Shown: positions 7,556 through 17,065, numbered from the stretch's first letter. The stretch is DNA of 48,625 nt from Daejeonella sp. (GCF_030684675.1 NZ_JAUXXZ010000026.1:1-48625), one strand, 5' to 3'. Notes: a model not told the origin generated them from the letters alone. Numbers and translations are program-made.

Positions 7556-8568
7556 GGTATTTTATTAGTTTGATTTTTATTATCATTCTTTCCGTTTCCG
7601 GATTGAGTGCCCAATCTATACAGCTTTTACAGAAAGGTAAGGATACCAGTTTGCGGGGATTATCTGTTATGGATGATTCTGTTGTCTGGGTAAGTGGCAG
7701 CAAAGGCTGGACTGCAGTCAGTAAAGATGGGGGCAAAAACTGGGGCTGGAAGCAAATAAAAGGCTATGAAAGCCTCGATTTCAGGGATATTGAGGGCTTT
7801 TCGGAAAGCAAAGCTATTATAGTGAGTGCTGGCACACCTGCTGTGATCCTGTTAACAATAGATGGCGGCAAAAGCTGGAAGGAAGTCTACCGGAACGAAT
7901 CTAAGGATATCTTTCTGGACGGCATGGATTTCTGGGATGCTGATAGAGGGATTATTTATGGTGATCCGATTAAGGAACAGATGGTCTTATTGGAAACAAG
8001 GGACAGGGGAATGAGCTGGCAGAATATCAGTGCTCAGAATAAAATTCCTTTGATAAATGGAGAAGCAAGTTTCGCGGCAAGCGGGACAAATATTCGCACG
8101 GGAAAGGGAGGCAAGGTCTGGATTGCAACGGGTGGCTTGCAATCAAGAATATTCAGATCGAATGATTATGGATTAAACTGGGAAGCCACACAATTGCCGA
8201 TTATCCAGGGTAAAAATAGTACCGGGCCATTTTCAATTGCATTTTATAAGAATAAAGCAGGTGTAGCAGCCGGGGGTGATTTTCTTTCGGATACTTCCAG
8301 GGTAAATAATTTGGTACTGACAAAAAATGGGGGTCAGGGCTGGACAAAGCCTCAGGTTACATTATTCGGTTATCGCTCTGCTATAGAATATTTATCAAAA
8401 AATGAATTAATTGCTACGGGGCCTAAGGGTACTGACAGTTCTGCAGATGGCGGTAAAACCTGGATGAAACTTTCTGATCAGGGTTTTCATACGGTCAGAA
8501 AGGCAAAAGCAGGCGATCTGGTATTACTGACAGGTGGAAACGGGCGTATTGCTATTTATCAGAAATGA
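7552..8568 (+). CDS. Secreted Ycf48/BNR-type beta-propeller protein
   Basis: The 338-residue product begins with a signal peptide (cleavage near GLSAQ). It then carries repeated blades with the BNR/Ycf48 pattern, for example SKDGGKNWGW, TIDGGKSWKEV, RDRGMSWQN, SNDYGLNWEA, NGGQGWTKP and ADGGKTWMK. About six to seven blades fit a whole propeller. In Bacteroidota such proteins are often annotated as oxidoreductase or photosystem II stability factor-like, but nothing here supports photosynthesis or a particular enzyme. It shares an ATGA overlap with the DUF2147 gene and is followed after 38 nt by a carboxylase gene that is probably unrelated in function. Confidence 0.85.
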   Translation: MRYFISLIFIIILSVSGLSAQSIQLLQKGKDTSLRGLSVMDDSVVWVSGSKGWTAVSKDGGKNWGWKQIKGYESLDFRDIEGFSESKAIIVSAGTPAVILLTIDGGKSWKEVYRNESKDIFLDGMDFWDADRGIIYGDPIKEQMVLLETRDRGMSWQNISAQNKIPLINGEASFAASGTNIRTGKGGKVWIATGGLQSRIFRSNDYGLNWEATQLPIIQGKNSTGPFSIAFYKNKAGVAAGGDFLSDTSRVNNLVLTKNGGQGWTKPQVTLFGYRSAIEYLSKNELIATGPKGTDSSADGGKTWMKLSDQGFHTVRKAKAGDLVLLTGGNGRIAIYQK

Positions 8569-8606
8569 GGGATTTTGCCATTCAATTTTAAGACTTAAAT
8601 GCTACT

Positions 8607-10235
8607 ATGAATCTTGAATTCAATAAAAATGAGGACAGCAATAAGCAGCTAGTCTATGAGGTGAAAACCCGCTTAAAGAAAATTTATGCCGGTGGTGGTG
8701 AAAAGGCTGCTGCGAAGCAGAAGGAGAAGGGAAAGATGCTGGCACGTGAGCGGATTAGTTATTTACTCGATCCGGATAGCCAATGGTTGGAGATCGGGGC
8801 TTTTGCCGCTGAAGATATGTATCAGGATGTTGGCGGCTGCCCTTCGGCGGGAGTGGTTACGGGCATAGGTTATGTTTCGGGCAGGCAGTGTATGATTGTT
8901 GCGAACGATGCGACTGTAAAGGCTGGTGCCTGGTTCCCGATGACGGCTAAAAAGAACCTCAGGGCGCAGGAGATTGCGATGGAGAACCGTTTACCTGTGA
9001 TCTACCTGGTTGATTCGGCAGGGGTGTTTTTACCAATGCAGGATGAGATATTTCCGGATAAGGAGCATTTCGGGAGGATTTTTCGCAATAATGCGATCAT
9101 GAGTGGCATGGGAATCGTACAGATTTCTGCAATTATGGGATCTTGTGTTGCCGGAGGGGCTTATTTGCCTATTATGAGCGACGAAGCAATGATTGTTGAA
9201 GGTACCGGCTCGGTATTTCTGGCAGGAAGCTACCTTGTTAAATCAGCCATCGGAGAAGACATTGATAATGAAACCCTGGGTGGTGCGAGCACGCATTGTG
9301 AAATATCCGGCGTGACCGATTATAAACACCCCAATGATGCGGCTTGTCTGGATTCGATTCGTAAGGTCATGAGCATGTTAGGGAGTCCAAAGAACGCTGG
9401 TTTTGACCGGATTAAGCCTGCTGCACCTAAATTGAATGAAGAGGAGATCTACGGATTGCTGCCTGAAAGCAGGGAGAATCCCTACGATATGCGGGAGATC
9501 ATTCTTCGCCTGCTGGACAATTCAGAGTTTGAAGAGTACAAAGCTTTATACGGACAGAGTATTATTTGCGGATTAGGGCGGATTGATGGCTGGGCGGTCG
9601 GTATTGTGGCCAATCAGCGTAAGGTGGTGAAGAGTAAAAAGGGTGAAATGCAGTTCGGCGGGGTGATTTACTCGGATTCGGCTGATAAGTCTGCTCGATT
9701 CATCATGAATTGCAACCAGAAGAAGATACCCCTGGTGTTTTTGCAGGATGTGACCGGTTTCATGGTTGGGAGTCGCTCGGAGCAGGGTGGAATCATCAAG
9801 GATGGTGCTAAAATGGTGAATGTAGTTGCCAATTCGGTGGTTCCGAAGTTTACCATAGTGATTGGAAACTCCTATGGTGCAGGTAATTATGCGATGTGTG
9901 GTAAGGCCTACGATCCGCGCTTGATCTATGCCTGGCCTTCTGCGAAGATCGCGGTGATGGGTGGTCAGCAGGCGGCTAAAGTATTGCTTCAAATTCAGGA
10001 AGCATCTTTAAAAGCAAAAGGGGAGGTAATAACTCAGGAGAAGGAAGATGAATTGTTAAATGAGATTAAAGATCGTTATGATGCTCAAACCACACCGTAT
10101 TATGCGGCATCCCGTTTATGGGTCGATGGAATTATAGATCCCCTGGAGACCCGGAAGGTGATTTCGATGGGGATTGAGGCAGCGAACCAGTCGCCCATAG
10201 AGAAGTCCTTTAACGCAGGTATTTTACAGACCTAA
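8607..10235 (+). CDS. Acyl-CoA carboxylase beta subunit (biotin-dependent carboxyltransferase)
   Basis: The 542-residue length and two crotonase-like carboxyltransferase halves identify a biotin-dependent acyl-CoA carboxyltransferase. N-terminal landmarks are KGKMLARERISYLLDP, GIGYVSGRQCMIVANDATVKAG and GSCVAGGAYLP. C-terminal landmarks are FLQDVTGFMVG, GNSYGAGNYAMCGKAYDPR and AVMGGQQAAKVL. It transfers CO2 from carboxybiotin to an acyl-CoA. Length and the C-terminal signature are closest to the methylcrotonyl-CoA carboxylase group (leucine breakdown), but propionyl-CoA or related substrates cannot be excluded. The biotin carboxylase/carrier partner is not in this window. The M19 dipeptidase gene starts 9 nt later. 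Confidence 0.93.
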   Translation: MNLEFNKNEDSNKQLVYEVKTRLKKIYAGGGEKAAAKQKEKGKMLARERISYLLDPDSQWLEIGAFAAEDMYQDVGGCPSAGVVTGIGYVSGRQCMIVANDATVKAGAWFPMTAKKNLRAQEIAMENRLPVIYLVDSAGVFLPMQDEIFPDKEHFGRIFRNNAIMSGMGIVQISAIMGSCVAGGAYLPIMSDEAMIVEGTGSVFLAGSYLVKSAIGEDIDNETLGGASTHCEISGVTDYKHPNDAACLDSIRKVMSMLGSPKNAGFDRIKPAAPKLNEEEIYGLLPESRENPYDMREIILRLLDNSEFEEYKALYGQSIICGLGRIDGWAVGIVANQRKVVKSKKGEMQFGGVIYSDSADKSARFIMNCNQKKIPLVFLQDVTGFMVGSRSEQGGIIKDGAKMVNVVANSVVPKFTIVIGNSYGAGNYAMCGKAYDPRLIYAWPSAKIAVMGGQQAAKVLLQIQEASLKAKGEVITQEKEDELLNEIKDRYDAQTTPYYAASRLWVDGIIDPLETRKVISMGIEAANQSPIEKSFNAGILQT

Positions 10236-10244
10236 AGAAAACAG

Positions 10245-11405
10245 ATGAAGCATTTATTTCTCGGCATATTTTTATTGGGGGCGCTTGGTGCCAGTGCCCA
10301 AACCGGGGCAAAACTCCATAAAAAAGCTATTGTAGTGGATACCCACGGAGATATTTTATCCGATCAAATCAAAACGGGTATTGATGTTGGTGTACGGCAG
10401 AAGAGTGGAAATTTTGATCTGGTACGTGCTAAAGAAGGTGGATTGGATGTACAGGTTTTTTCGGTCTGGAGTGATTATACCGGAGGATTCGCATTGGCAA
10501 ACAGGCAGATTGATTCGCTGGATGCACTGATCAGACGTCACCCGGATAAGATTGCTAAGGTAAGAACTGCTTCAGAATTGAAATCAGCAGTGAAACAAGG
10601 GAAAATGGCGGCTTTGTTTGGTGTAGAGGGCGGACATATGATCGAGAACAAGATCGAAAACCTGGAAGCGCTTGCCAAACGCGGGATGATTTATATGACC
10701 CTGACCTGGAATAATAGTACCCCATGGTCGAGTTCGGCATATGAAGAAACTTTTTAAAAAGATAGTTTAAAGCAAATCGGTCTCAGTGATCTGGGAAAGC
10801 AGATCATCAAACGCATGAACGAGCTGGGGGTAATTGTAGATCTTTCGCATGTGGGTGAGACTACTTTTTACGATGCGATTAAGGCTTCTACGAAGCCTGT
10901 AATGGCCTCACACAGCTCTGCTTATGTGTTTAATGCACATCAGCGTAATTTAAAGGATGATCAGATCAGGGCCATTGCTAAAACAGGAGGGGTGGTTTTT
11001 GTGAACTTCTTTTCCCTTTTTTTGGATAGTACTTACAGCGGTAAGCAAAATCAGTATAATGACAGGCATAAAGATGAACTGAGTGCTTTGACAGCGAAAT
11101 ATAATAGTCGGTCAAGAGCTTCTGAGGAGATTAATAACAAATACCGTCAGGAAATAGAGGATATGCGTGCTCCATTGTCTTTGCTTATTGATCATATTGA
11201 TCATATGGTCAAGCTTGTTGGTGCAGATCATGTTGGTTTAGGCGCTGATTATGACGGCGCAGAATCCTACCCCAAAGGCCTTGATGATGTTTCCAAATAC
11301 CCGCTGATTACTGAAGCGTTACTTCAAAGGGGGTATTTAGGGAAGGATGTGAGGAAGATATTGGGAGGGAATTTTATCAGACTCCTTCTTAGAGCTAAAA
11401 GTTGA
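10245..11405 (+). pseudogene. Membrane dipeptidase (peptidase M19) interrupted by an in-frame TAA
   Basis: A renal-dipeptidase-type metallopeptidase would be encoded by one frame from 10245 to 11405, about 386 residues, except for a TAA at 10755-10757. Both sides are well conserved and in the same frame. The first half has a signal peptide (GASAQ), the zinc ligands in DTHGD, and GVEGGH. The second half begins at once after the stop with KDSLKQIGLSDLGKQ and holds DLSHVGE, SHSSAY and GLGADYDG. All zinc-binding residues survive, so the loss is recent, or the stop is a sequencing error or is read through. If separate proteins are made, the second would start at ATG 10815. The 3' end runs into an AAAGCT-type repeat that supplies the stop. 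Confidence 0.85.
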
Positions 11406-11753
11406 AAGCTTAAAGCTAAAAGCTGAAAGCAGGAATTTGAGTTAAGATTCAAGATGAATTTGAACTCTAAAGTAAATCCTCCCCCTGCAACCGCAATGGC
11501 TTAGGCACCCCCCTCCGAAGGGGGACATGAACGATCCTTTTGAAGAAAAAGTCAATCTCTCAGCTCTAATTTTTTCTCATTTTCAACTATCAATTAAAAT
11601 TCTCCATCAGATAGCTATCGGGTCTCAATTAAACAGATCTCTTCTCGCGGAAAAATCAACTTTAATAAAATTTATTTTCGCTCGTCGAGATGACAACGGT
11701 CAACTCTCCATTCTCCTCATGTTGTCAACTGTCAATTATCAATTGTCAACTAA
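11388..11753. repeat. Repeat-rich spacer after the M19 gene
   Basis: About 350 nt without a gene. From left to right it holds AGCTAAAAG/TTGAAAGC repeats overlapping the M19 stop, the block CCTCCCCCTGCAACCGCA with the inverted repeat CCCCCTCCGAAGGGGG (about 11479-11524), and at 11719-11752 a run of GTCAACTGTCAATT-like direct and inverted repeats. The last resemble the TGACAAC/GATAACAG strings beside both terminal repeats. An open frame at 11527-11826 crosses these and is rejected. Confidence 0.7.
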
Positions 11754-14000
11754 TCAAATGTTCCACCAATACGTCATCTTCAGCACAAGGAACCTGTTCT
11801 TGACAGAAAAGGGTGTTGGCAGGTAATTGTCGGTATACACGATAAAGATGTCGGAGGCGGGCTTATAACGCCATTGTACCCGGGTATTTACATTGATATT
11901 ATCGCTTTGCTCATTGTACTGTACAAACCCTGTGAAAAAGAGCTTATTGGTCATGGTAACATCCAGACGCGGGCCAACCAGCCAGAATTTGCGGTTGTTC
12001 CATGGATTGGGTAGTTTGATGTCGTTATAACTTGAACTGAGAGCAAAACTGACATAGGGCTGGAATCGGTAACCAAACTCCGTTGTAATATTCAAACGGG
12101 TTCCATCAGCATAATATCCGCCATAGCGCGTTGAAAAAGAGAAAGTGTAGAGACTTTGAGGCCGGGAAACGAATTCTGTACCAAATGAGTTCCAGCTATG
12201 CTTGCTTCCGGTAGGTAAAGTTGCAATTCCAGCATTGGTTGGATCAAAGGGTTGTAGAAGTTTCACATAATCATGGGCAGTCCAGGCGGTAAATGTTGCC
12301 CTGGTTCTAAAATTCAGGCTATAAGCAACATAGTTGGTATTATCAGTCGGTTTAAATGATTCGTTAAAGTAATTGCTGCTGAAGAATTTTGGTCCGTGGC
12401 TAACCAGTTTGCCCGCTTTTGGAAAAAAGAGATAGGAAGCAGAAGGGTTCAGATGGACATAGCCTCGTCTGGGAACATAACCGACTTCTGCATTGTAATT
12501 TATTCCAACATATTCATGCTGCCAGTTCAGATCCCAGTTTCCAGTCCAGTAACGAAGGTTTGCTGCCTGCATCATATCCTTACCGCGTTTATTCGGACTG
12601 AAGGATTTCATGCTCACTGCCTTGCCTGTCCAGGTGTTATTGGCCGAGGCCAGATTATACTCTAATCCTGCCACCCGATTGTATCTTGAAACCCCAACGG
12701 CTGCATTGGCTGCACTAAAATTCAGGGACTGCTTATTGATTACAATGGCACTGATGCTGGATCTTGCAAACACTCTTCTCTGTAATGCAATTACCCCGAA
12801 ATTCTGAGCAGGGTCACTTGCACCAGTATTTTCGGTCTGCATATTCATTACACTGATTCTCAGGTCTTTATTTAGTTTTCCACTGAGGCGTGCGCCATAC
12901 TGAATCGGTACTCCTAATCCAATACGTCTGGAGAAAAAGGGACGGATATTCTGATAGCCGAAATTGGCAAAAAGGTCACCGTTTTCAAGGAAATATTGTC
13001 TTCGTTCCGGGAAGAAAAGTTCAAAGCGGTCCAGGTTTGGAACCTGCCTGTCGACTTCAACTTGTGAATAATCTGGGTTTACAGTCAGATCCAGATTTAA
13101 TGAAGAATTGATGGCTACTTTAATATCCCCACCAATCTCACCACGATAATCCCTATGAATGGGGGAAGTCAGATGATTATTTGAAATGCCGCCCAGCACA
13201 TAAGGGATCACTGAAATATTCTGTCCTGGTACAGGCGGTGGCTGATCCCAGACCAAAGATCCGGTATAGGCCAGGGAAGCGGTTGCAAACTGTCTTGGAA
13301 TAGGGGTCCAGCTTGATTTTTCGCTCGATTTAAGGTCCATACGACTGAAATTGATCCCCCAGCGGGTGATTCCAGGTTTATAGCGGATGGATTTGAAGGG
13401 TATGGCAGCTTCAAAAACATAGCGATCAGGGTAATTTTTTACCGCTGAAGTCCATTTATTATCCCAACTAAGGTCTACTTTACTGCCTTCATACATAATA
13501 CCATCCCATTGAGCGCCGGCTGCATTTGTTCCGAATGAAAATCCATTGGTCAGGTCATTGAATGGATCCATAAACATCAGGAAGTTGTCGTTCTTTCCAA
13601 ATGCAAAATCCCTTCTTAAAGATTCTACGAAATAAGGACCTGGTTCGTGATAACAAATAGCAATAATGTAGAGATGATCCTTGTCATAAGTCATTTTTAC
13701 ATCTGTTCTCAACTTTGCAAAGCTCGTATCCATGGGTTGTACCATGAAGAAATTACTCGCTAGTTCAGCATCATTCCATGCCTGCTCACTCACATCTCCA
13801 TCAATTTTGATTTCAGAAGTCGCGGGTTTGATATTCAGTTCGTATTTGGAATTTATCTTTTGAGCAAGGGCATTTATACTCAGCAAACTGAGAAAAATAA
13901 AGATAATGTACTTAAACACTGATTTAGATCTTTGATTAGAGTGATTAGGCAGTATTGAATTGGGGTTGTTCAGATCTCCTGATTTTAAAGGATTGGGCAT
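11754..14000 (-). CDS. DUF5916 outer-membrane beta-barrel protein with CBM9-like domain
   Basis: This long protein (748 residues from the ATG) has a carbohydrate-binding family 9-like domain after the signal peptide (KIDGDVSEQAWNDAE, LYIIAICYHEP). A DUF5916 region follows (NPDYSQVEVDRQVPNLDRFELFFPERR is split across its conserved core), ending in aromatic beta strands and the C-terminal TYWWNI expected of an outer-membrane barrel. The function is unknown; a role in binding or passing glycans is inferred. The first 27 residues before SVFKYIIFIFLSLLSINALAQ are hydrophilic and derive from CCTAATC-type filler repeat. GTG at 13917-13919 may be the true start, giving a perfect signal peptide and about 721 residues. 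It is transcribed divergently from trxB. Confidence 0.85.
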   Translation of the reverse strand: MPNPLKSGDLNNPNSILPNHSNQRSKSVFKYIIFIFLSLLSINALAQKINSKYELNIKPATSEIKIDGDVSEQAWNDAELASNFFMVQPMDTSFAKLRTDVKMTYDKDHLYIIAICYHEPGPYFVESLRRDFAFGKNDNFLMFMDPFNDLTNGFSFGTNAAGAQWDGIMYEGSKVDLSWDNKWTSAVKNYPDRYVFEAAIPFKSIRYKPGITRWGINFSRMDLKSSEKSSWTPIPRQFATASLAYTGSLVWDQPPPVPGQNISVIPYVLGGISNNHLTSPIHRDYRGEIGGDIKVAINSSLNLDLTVNPDYSQVEVDRQVPNLDRFELFFPERRQYFLENGDLFANFGYQNIRPFFSRRIGLGVPIQYGARLSGKLNKDLRISVMNMQTENTGASDPAQNFGVIALQRRVFARSSISAIVINKQSLNFSAANAAVGVSRYNRVAGLEYNLASANNTWTGKAVSMKSFSPNKRGKDMMQAANLRYWTGNWDLNWQHEYVGINYNAEVGYVPRRGYVHLNPSASYLFFPKAGKLVSHGPKFFSSNYFNESFKPTDNTNYVAYSLNFRTRATFTAWTAHDYVKLLQPFDPTNAGIATLPTGSKHSWNSFGTEFVSRPQSLYTFSFSTRYGGYYADGTRLNITTEFGYRFQPYVSFALSSSYNDIKLPNPWNNRKFWLVGPRLDVTMTNKLFFTGFVQYNEQSDNINVNTRVQWRYKPASDIFIVYTDNYLPTPFSVKNRFLVLKMTYWWNI

Positions 14001-14151
14001 AACAAAACGTAGCTGGTATTTGTTTGTAATAATAACAACAATGGATGAGTTTATTTTAAATAAATATATTTTAATGCGATGTCATTGTTCGCCTATAGTG
14101 AATTGTGATGATACCTTTGTTAGGATAGTATTTTTAGTTGACATTTCCATG

Positions 14152-14181
14152 TTGTCCATCCGCCGCCAAAAGCCTAAATTT
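14152..14181 (+). promoter_or_regulatory. Promoter of trxB (Bacteroidota type)
   Basis: TAAATTTG at 14174-14181 is an exact TAnnTTTG -7 box. A GTTG lies about 20 nt upstream, near the expected -33 position. The box ends 19 nt before the chosen trxB ATG at 14201, which supports that start over the longer open frame from 14138. Confidence 0.65.
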
Positions 14182-14200
14182 GTATAAATTAATTACAGAA

Positions 14201-15154
14201 ATGTCTCAAGATACTGAACATGTACAATGTCTGATCATAGGATCAGGTCCCGCAGGTTATACTGCAGCTATTTATGCAGCCCGTGCTGATTTGAAACCGG
14301 TAATGTATACCGGAATGGTTCCCGGAGGACAACTGACTCAAACTACTGATGTGGAAAATTTCCCTGGTTATCCCGATGGAATTATGGGTCCTGAGATGAT
14401 GGAGGATTTCAGAAAACAGGCTGAACGTTTCGGAACTCAGATCCGCTTTGGATATGTAACTAAAGTCGATTTTTCTTCAACTCCACATAAAGTAATTATT
14501 GATGAAGAAAAGACAATAACTGCTGATACAGTAATTATTGCTACGGGTGCAAGTGCTAAATGGCTCGGACTGGAAAGCGAACAAAAATATAACGGTTTTG
14601 GCGTTTCTGCCTGTGCAGTATGCGATGGCTTCTTTTTTAAGGGTCAGGATGTTGCAATAGTAGGGGCAGGCGATACAGCAGCAGAAGAGGCGACCTATCT
14701 GGCCAAGCTTTGTAAGAAGGTGCACATGCTTGTAAGAAGGGATGAATTCAGAGCTTCCAAGGCAATGCAAAACAGGGTTTTAAATACCCCAAATATCGAG
14801 ATCCATTACAATACAGATACAGAAGAAATTCTTGGTGACGGTAAGAATGTTACCGGTATAAGAGTCTCAAATAACCTGACCAAAGAAAAAAAGGTGCTGG
14901 ATGTAACGGGATTTTTTGTTGCAATCGGCCATAATCCAAACACAGAGATATTCAAAGGAATACTGGATATGGATGAAACAGGATACCTGATTACGGAAGC
15001 AGATAGCACTAAGACAAATATTCCTGGTGTATTCGCTTGTGGCGATGCTCAGGATAAGTTATGGCGGCAGGCGGTAACTGCGGCAGGAACTGGCTGTATG
15101 GCAGCACTGGAGGCTGAAAGATACCTGGCAGCTGCAGAACATGGTAGTCATTGA
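14201..15154 (+). CDS. trxB: Thioredoxin-disulfide reductase
   Basis: This 317-residue flavoenzyme passes electrons from NADPH through FAD and a redox disulfide to thioredoxin in the cytoplasm. It shows the FAD-binding GSGPAGYTAAIYAARA, the redox pair Cys138/Cys141 in ACAVCDGFF, the NADPH site GAGDTAAEEATYLAKL with HMLVRRDEFRAS, and the C-terminal FAD motif GVFACGDAQD. The open frame continues upstream to 14138, but ATG 14201 gives the usual family N-terminus and follows a good promoter; the extra 21 codons would overlap it. A strong terminator lies 21 nt after the stop, so the gene is monocistronic. Confidence 0.97.
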   Translation: MSQDTEHVQCLIIGSGPAGYTAAIYAARADLKPVMYTGMVPGGQLTQTTDVENFPGYPDGIMGPEMMEDFRKQAERFGTQIRFGYVTKVDFSSTPHKVIIDEEKTITADTVIIATGASAKWLGLESEQKYNGFGVSACAVCDGFFFKGQDVAIVGAGDTAAEEATYLAKLCKKVHMLVRRDEFRASKAMQNRVLNTPNIEIHYNTDTEEILGDGKNVTGIRVSNNLTKEKKVLDVTGFFVAIGHNPNTEIFKGILDMDETGYLITEADSTKTNIPGVFACGDAQDKLWRQAVTAAGTGCMAALEAERYLAAAEHGSH

Positions 15155-15175
15155 TTATCGGATAAATAAGACATT

Positions 15176-15206
15176 AAAGCCTCCCTCATACGGAGGCTTT
15201 TTTTTT
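15176..15206 (+). terminator. Rho-independent terminator of trxB
   Basis: AAGCCTCC and GGAGGCTT form an 8-bp stem with a 7-nt loop (CTCATAC), followed by a run of nine or more T. It lies directly after trxB. Confidence 0.93.
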
Positions 15207-15285
15207 GTTTCTGATCGTGTACACTACAAGATCAGACGCATAATATATTGTTAATCAAGCTTATGAAATGCCTGTATTTATTTAT

Positions 15286-15293
15286 TAAATTTG
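15286..15293 (+). promoter_or_regulatory. Candidate -7 box upstream of the lipoprotein gene
   Basis: TAAATTTG fits TAnnTTTG and ends 47 nt before the ATG at 15341. No clear -33 TTTG is seen at 19-nt spacing. Confidence 0.4.
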
Positions 15294-15340
15294 AAATGAG
15301 CAAACAATTCTAATTACACCTTTATTGAGAATTTCCTGAT

Positions 15341-15979
15341 ATGAATAGTTTTAAATTTATTTCTGTGCTTTGTTTAACGGGTTTATTAATTTCTTGCGGA
15401 GCGGAAGAGGAAAAGCAGGTAATGCCAGTCAAGCAGGAAGCGAAGAAGACAGCGGAGCCTTTTCGTTTTCACAAAGCAATAGAAGTAAAACCGGGATTGA
15501 CTCTGGATATTGTTAGCTGGGGCAGGGGATCAGATTCCATTGGAGGCTATCTTATTTTAAGATCAGACTCTACTCATTTAAGTTATCGCTCTGTTTCCGA
15601 TGAACTAAAAGGTCAGGTGGTAGATGCCTGGAATATGGATCTCGATACCGACGGGAATCCGGAGTTGTACATACAGTCGGTAGGGCAGGAAAAGGATTCT
15701 TATCTGAATATGTATATCTACGAATTTGGGGATAGCGGATCCAGCCAGCAAATTCGTTTTCCGGATCTGAATTCATCCTTAAAGGAGGGGTATCAGGGGA
15801 AAGATTCAATTTATGTTAAAGATAGAAAGCTATTCCGTGAATTCCCTTTTCATGCAGTAAAGGATTCTTCATCAAATGTTAAACCCGCGATCAGGAAGTT
15901 AGAGTATACACTCAAAAACAATAGCTTGCAATTTAAAGAGATAAAGGAAGAAACTGAGGGGGAAGCTAAAAAGCCTTAG
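15341..15979 (+). CDS. Hypothetical lipoprotein
   Basis: The 212-residue product is a lipoprotein. A hydrophobic signal runs to a lipobox (Leu16-Ile17-Ser18-Cys19), followed by an acidic, lysine-rich linker that should reach out from the membrane. The remaining 170 residues are soluble. A stretch with DLDTDGNPELYIQSVG resembles calcium-type or FG-GAP-like aspartate loops, hinting at a small beta-rich domain. No family is recognised. The short gap after the trxB terminator and its own -7 box suggest separate transcription. It is convergent with the sigma-factor operon, whose last gene ends only 2 nt away. Confidence 0.75.
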   Translation: MNSFKFISVLCLTGLLISCGAEEEKQVMPVKQEAKKTAEPFRFHKAIEVKPGLTLDIVSWGRGSDSIGGYLILRSDSTHLSYRSVSDELKGQVVDAWNMDLDTDGNPELYIQSVGQEKDSYLNMYIYEFGDSGSSQQIRFPDLNSSLKEGYQGKDSIYVKDRKLFREFPFHAVKDSSSNVKPAIRKLEYTLKNNSLQFKEIKEETEGEAKKP

Positions 15980-15981
15980 GA

Positions 15982-16584
15982 TTATTGATCGGTATCTTCG
16001 AACTGTTTATGCAGCCTTTCGAGATTTTGGATCATTTCTTCCAGTTTTGCTTCCTCGCGTTTAATATAGATTCGCATCAATACAAAGTAGCATAATGCGA
16101 TCCAAAGGAAAGTGAATAAAATTCCCATAACCGTAATCCATAGGGAAGTCATAAAAGAAATCTCAATAAAATAGAGTATAAATCCGGCGGTAAAGAAAAT
16201 TGAATACACTTTATACTTTCTGGTATTGAAAATATAACGGTCGTGTTTATATTTTTTGAGGTGATTGATATAACATTCAGGCTTGTCCAGCAGCTTATCA
16301 TAATTTATTCTGCGGTAATTGCTGATCATTGCCAGTATATAGTAAATACAACAACAAATAAATATGATCATTGCCAGATGGGTGGTCCACATTGTAAACG
16401 GACTCGCTATCCAAACGTAGATGAGTACTGCAGCGGCAATCCCCATGCCTATCATTTCGATTAATAGTTTACTTGCAAGACCATTCCTGGTCTTTCGCAG
16501 GTTCTTCAATACATCTTCGTGACTGACTTTCGGCAGTGCAACCTGGTCGTGCCAGATACTCTTCAATGCTTCAAAATCTTTCAT
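15982..16584 (-). CDS. Four-span membrane protein, candidate regulator of the upstream sigma factor
   Basis: The 200-residue protein has a soluble N-terminus of about 40 residues and four hydrophobic segments in two pairs, about 43-62, 68-87, 130-148 and 150-168. A charged coiled-coil-like tail (KREEAKLEEMIQNLERLHKQ) ends it. Its start overlaps the end of the ECF sigma gene by 14 nt, so the two are co-translated. By position it may hold the sigma factor at the membrane like an anti-sigma factor. It lacks the canonical zinc-binding HxxxCxxC motif, so that role is an inference from context only. Confidence 0.75.
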   Translation of the reverse strand: MKDFEALKSIWHDQVALPKVSHEDVLKNLRKTRNGLASKLLIEMIGMGIAAAVLIYVWIASPFTMWTTHLAMIIFICCCIYYILAMISNYRRINYDKLLDKPECYINHLKKYKHDRYIFNTRKYKVYSIFFTAGFILYFIEISFMTSLWITVMGILFTFLWIALCYFVLMRIYIKREEAKLEEMIQNLERLHKQFEDTDQ

Positions 16585-17065
16585 GTCTGTTATATAATTC
16601 AGTCAGTTTTTGTTTAATTCGATGAATTTTTACTCTCAAATTCCCTTCCGAGATACCCGATATTTCTGCTATTTCGACATAGGGTAATTCATCCAGCACC
16701 ATGGTGATTATGATACGTTCATTTTCTTCAAGCTGGGCGATACATTTATAAAGAGTTGAAACCTGCTCGTTCTTCTCCGAGATCTCTTCGCCTCTGGTTT
16801 CAATAATGGTGTCGGTAAGCTCATCTTTTGCCTGCCGCTTTTCCACTCTCAGATAGGATAAACAGGTATTGACAGCAATCCGATAGATCCAGGTAGATAT
16901 TAAAGCCTGATTTCTGAATTTATCAAGATTTTGCCAGACTTTCATGAAAGTCTCCTGCATCAAGTCGTTCGCGGTTTCATCATCCCCGGTATAACCATAA
17001 CACAAATGGTAGATCTTTTTAGAATTGGCCTGGAAAATTTCCTTGAATTGCGCTTCCTTGCTCAA
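16571..17065 (-). CDS. ECF-type RNA polymerase sigma-70 factor
   Basis: This 164-residue group 4 sigma factor has region 2 (YHLCYGYTGDDETANDLMQETFMKVW split over about residues 19-45, then FRNQALISTWIYRIAVN) and region 4 with ELPYVEIAEISGISEGNLRVKIHRI, the helix-turn-helix for -35 recognition. It would direct RNA polymerase to a stress or envelope regulon. The start is TTG: an in-frame TGA lies 9 nt upstream and no ATG fits, so a weak initiation codon may keep the factor scarce. It is co-translated with a four-span membrane protein that may control it. Confidence 0.92.
   Translation of the reverse strand: MSKEAQFKEIFQANSKKIYHLCYGYTGDDETANDLMQETFMKVWQNLDKFRNQALISTWIYRIAVNTCLSYLRVEKRQAKDELTDTIIETRGEEISEKNEQVSTLYKCIAQLEENERIIITMVLDELPYVEIAEISGISEGNLRVKIHRIKQKLTELYNRHERF

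Noticed and set aside
11527-11826. 99-residue open frame between the M19 and DUF5916 genes
   Set aside because: It is built from GTCAACTGTCAATT-type filler and runs into the antisense of the DUF5916 gene.
14138-14200. Longer N-terminus for thioredoxin reductase
   Set aside because: The extra 21 codons overlap the TAAATTTG promoter box and do not match the family N-terminus; ATG 14201 is preferred.
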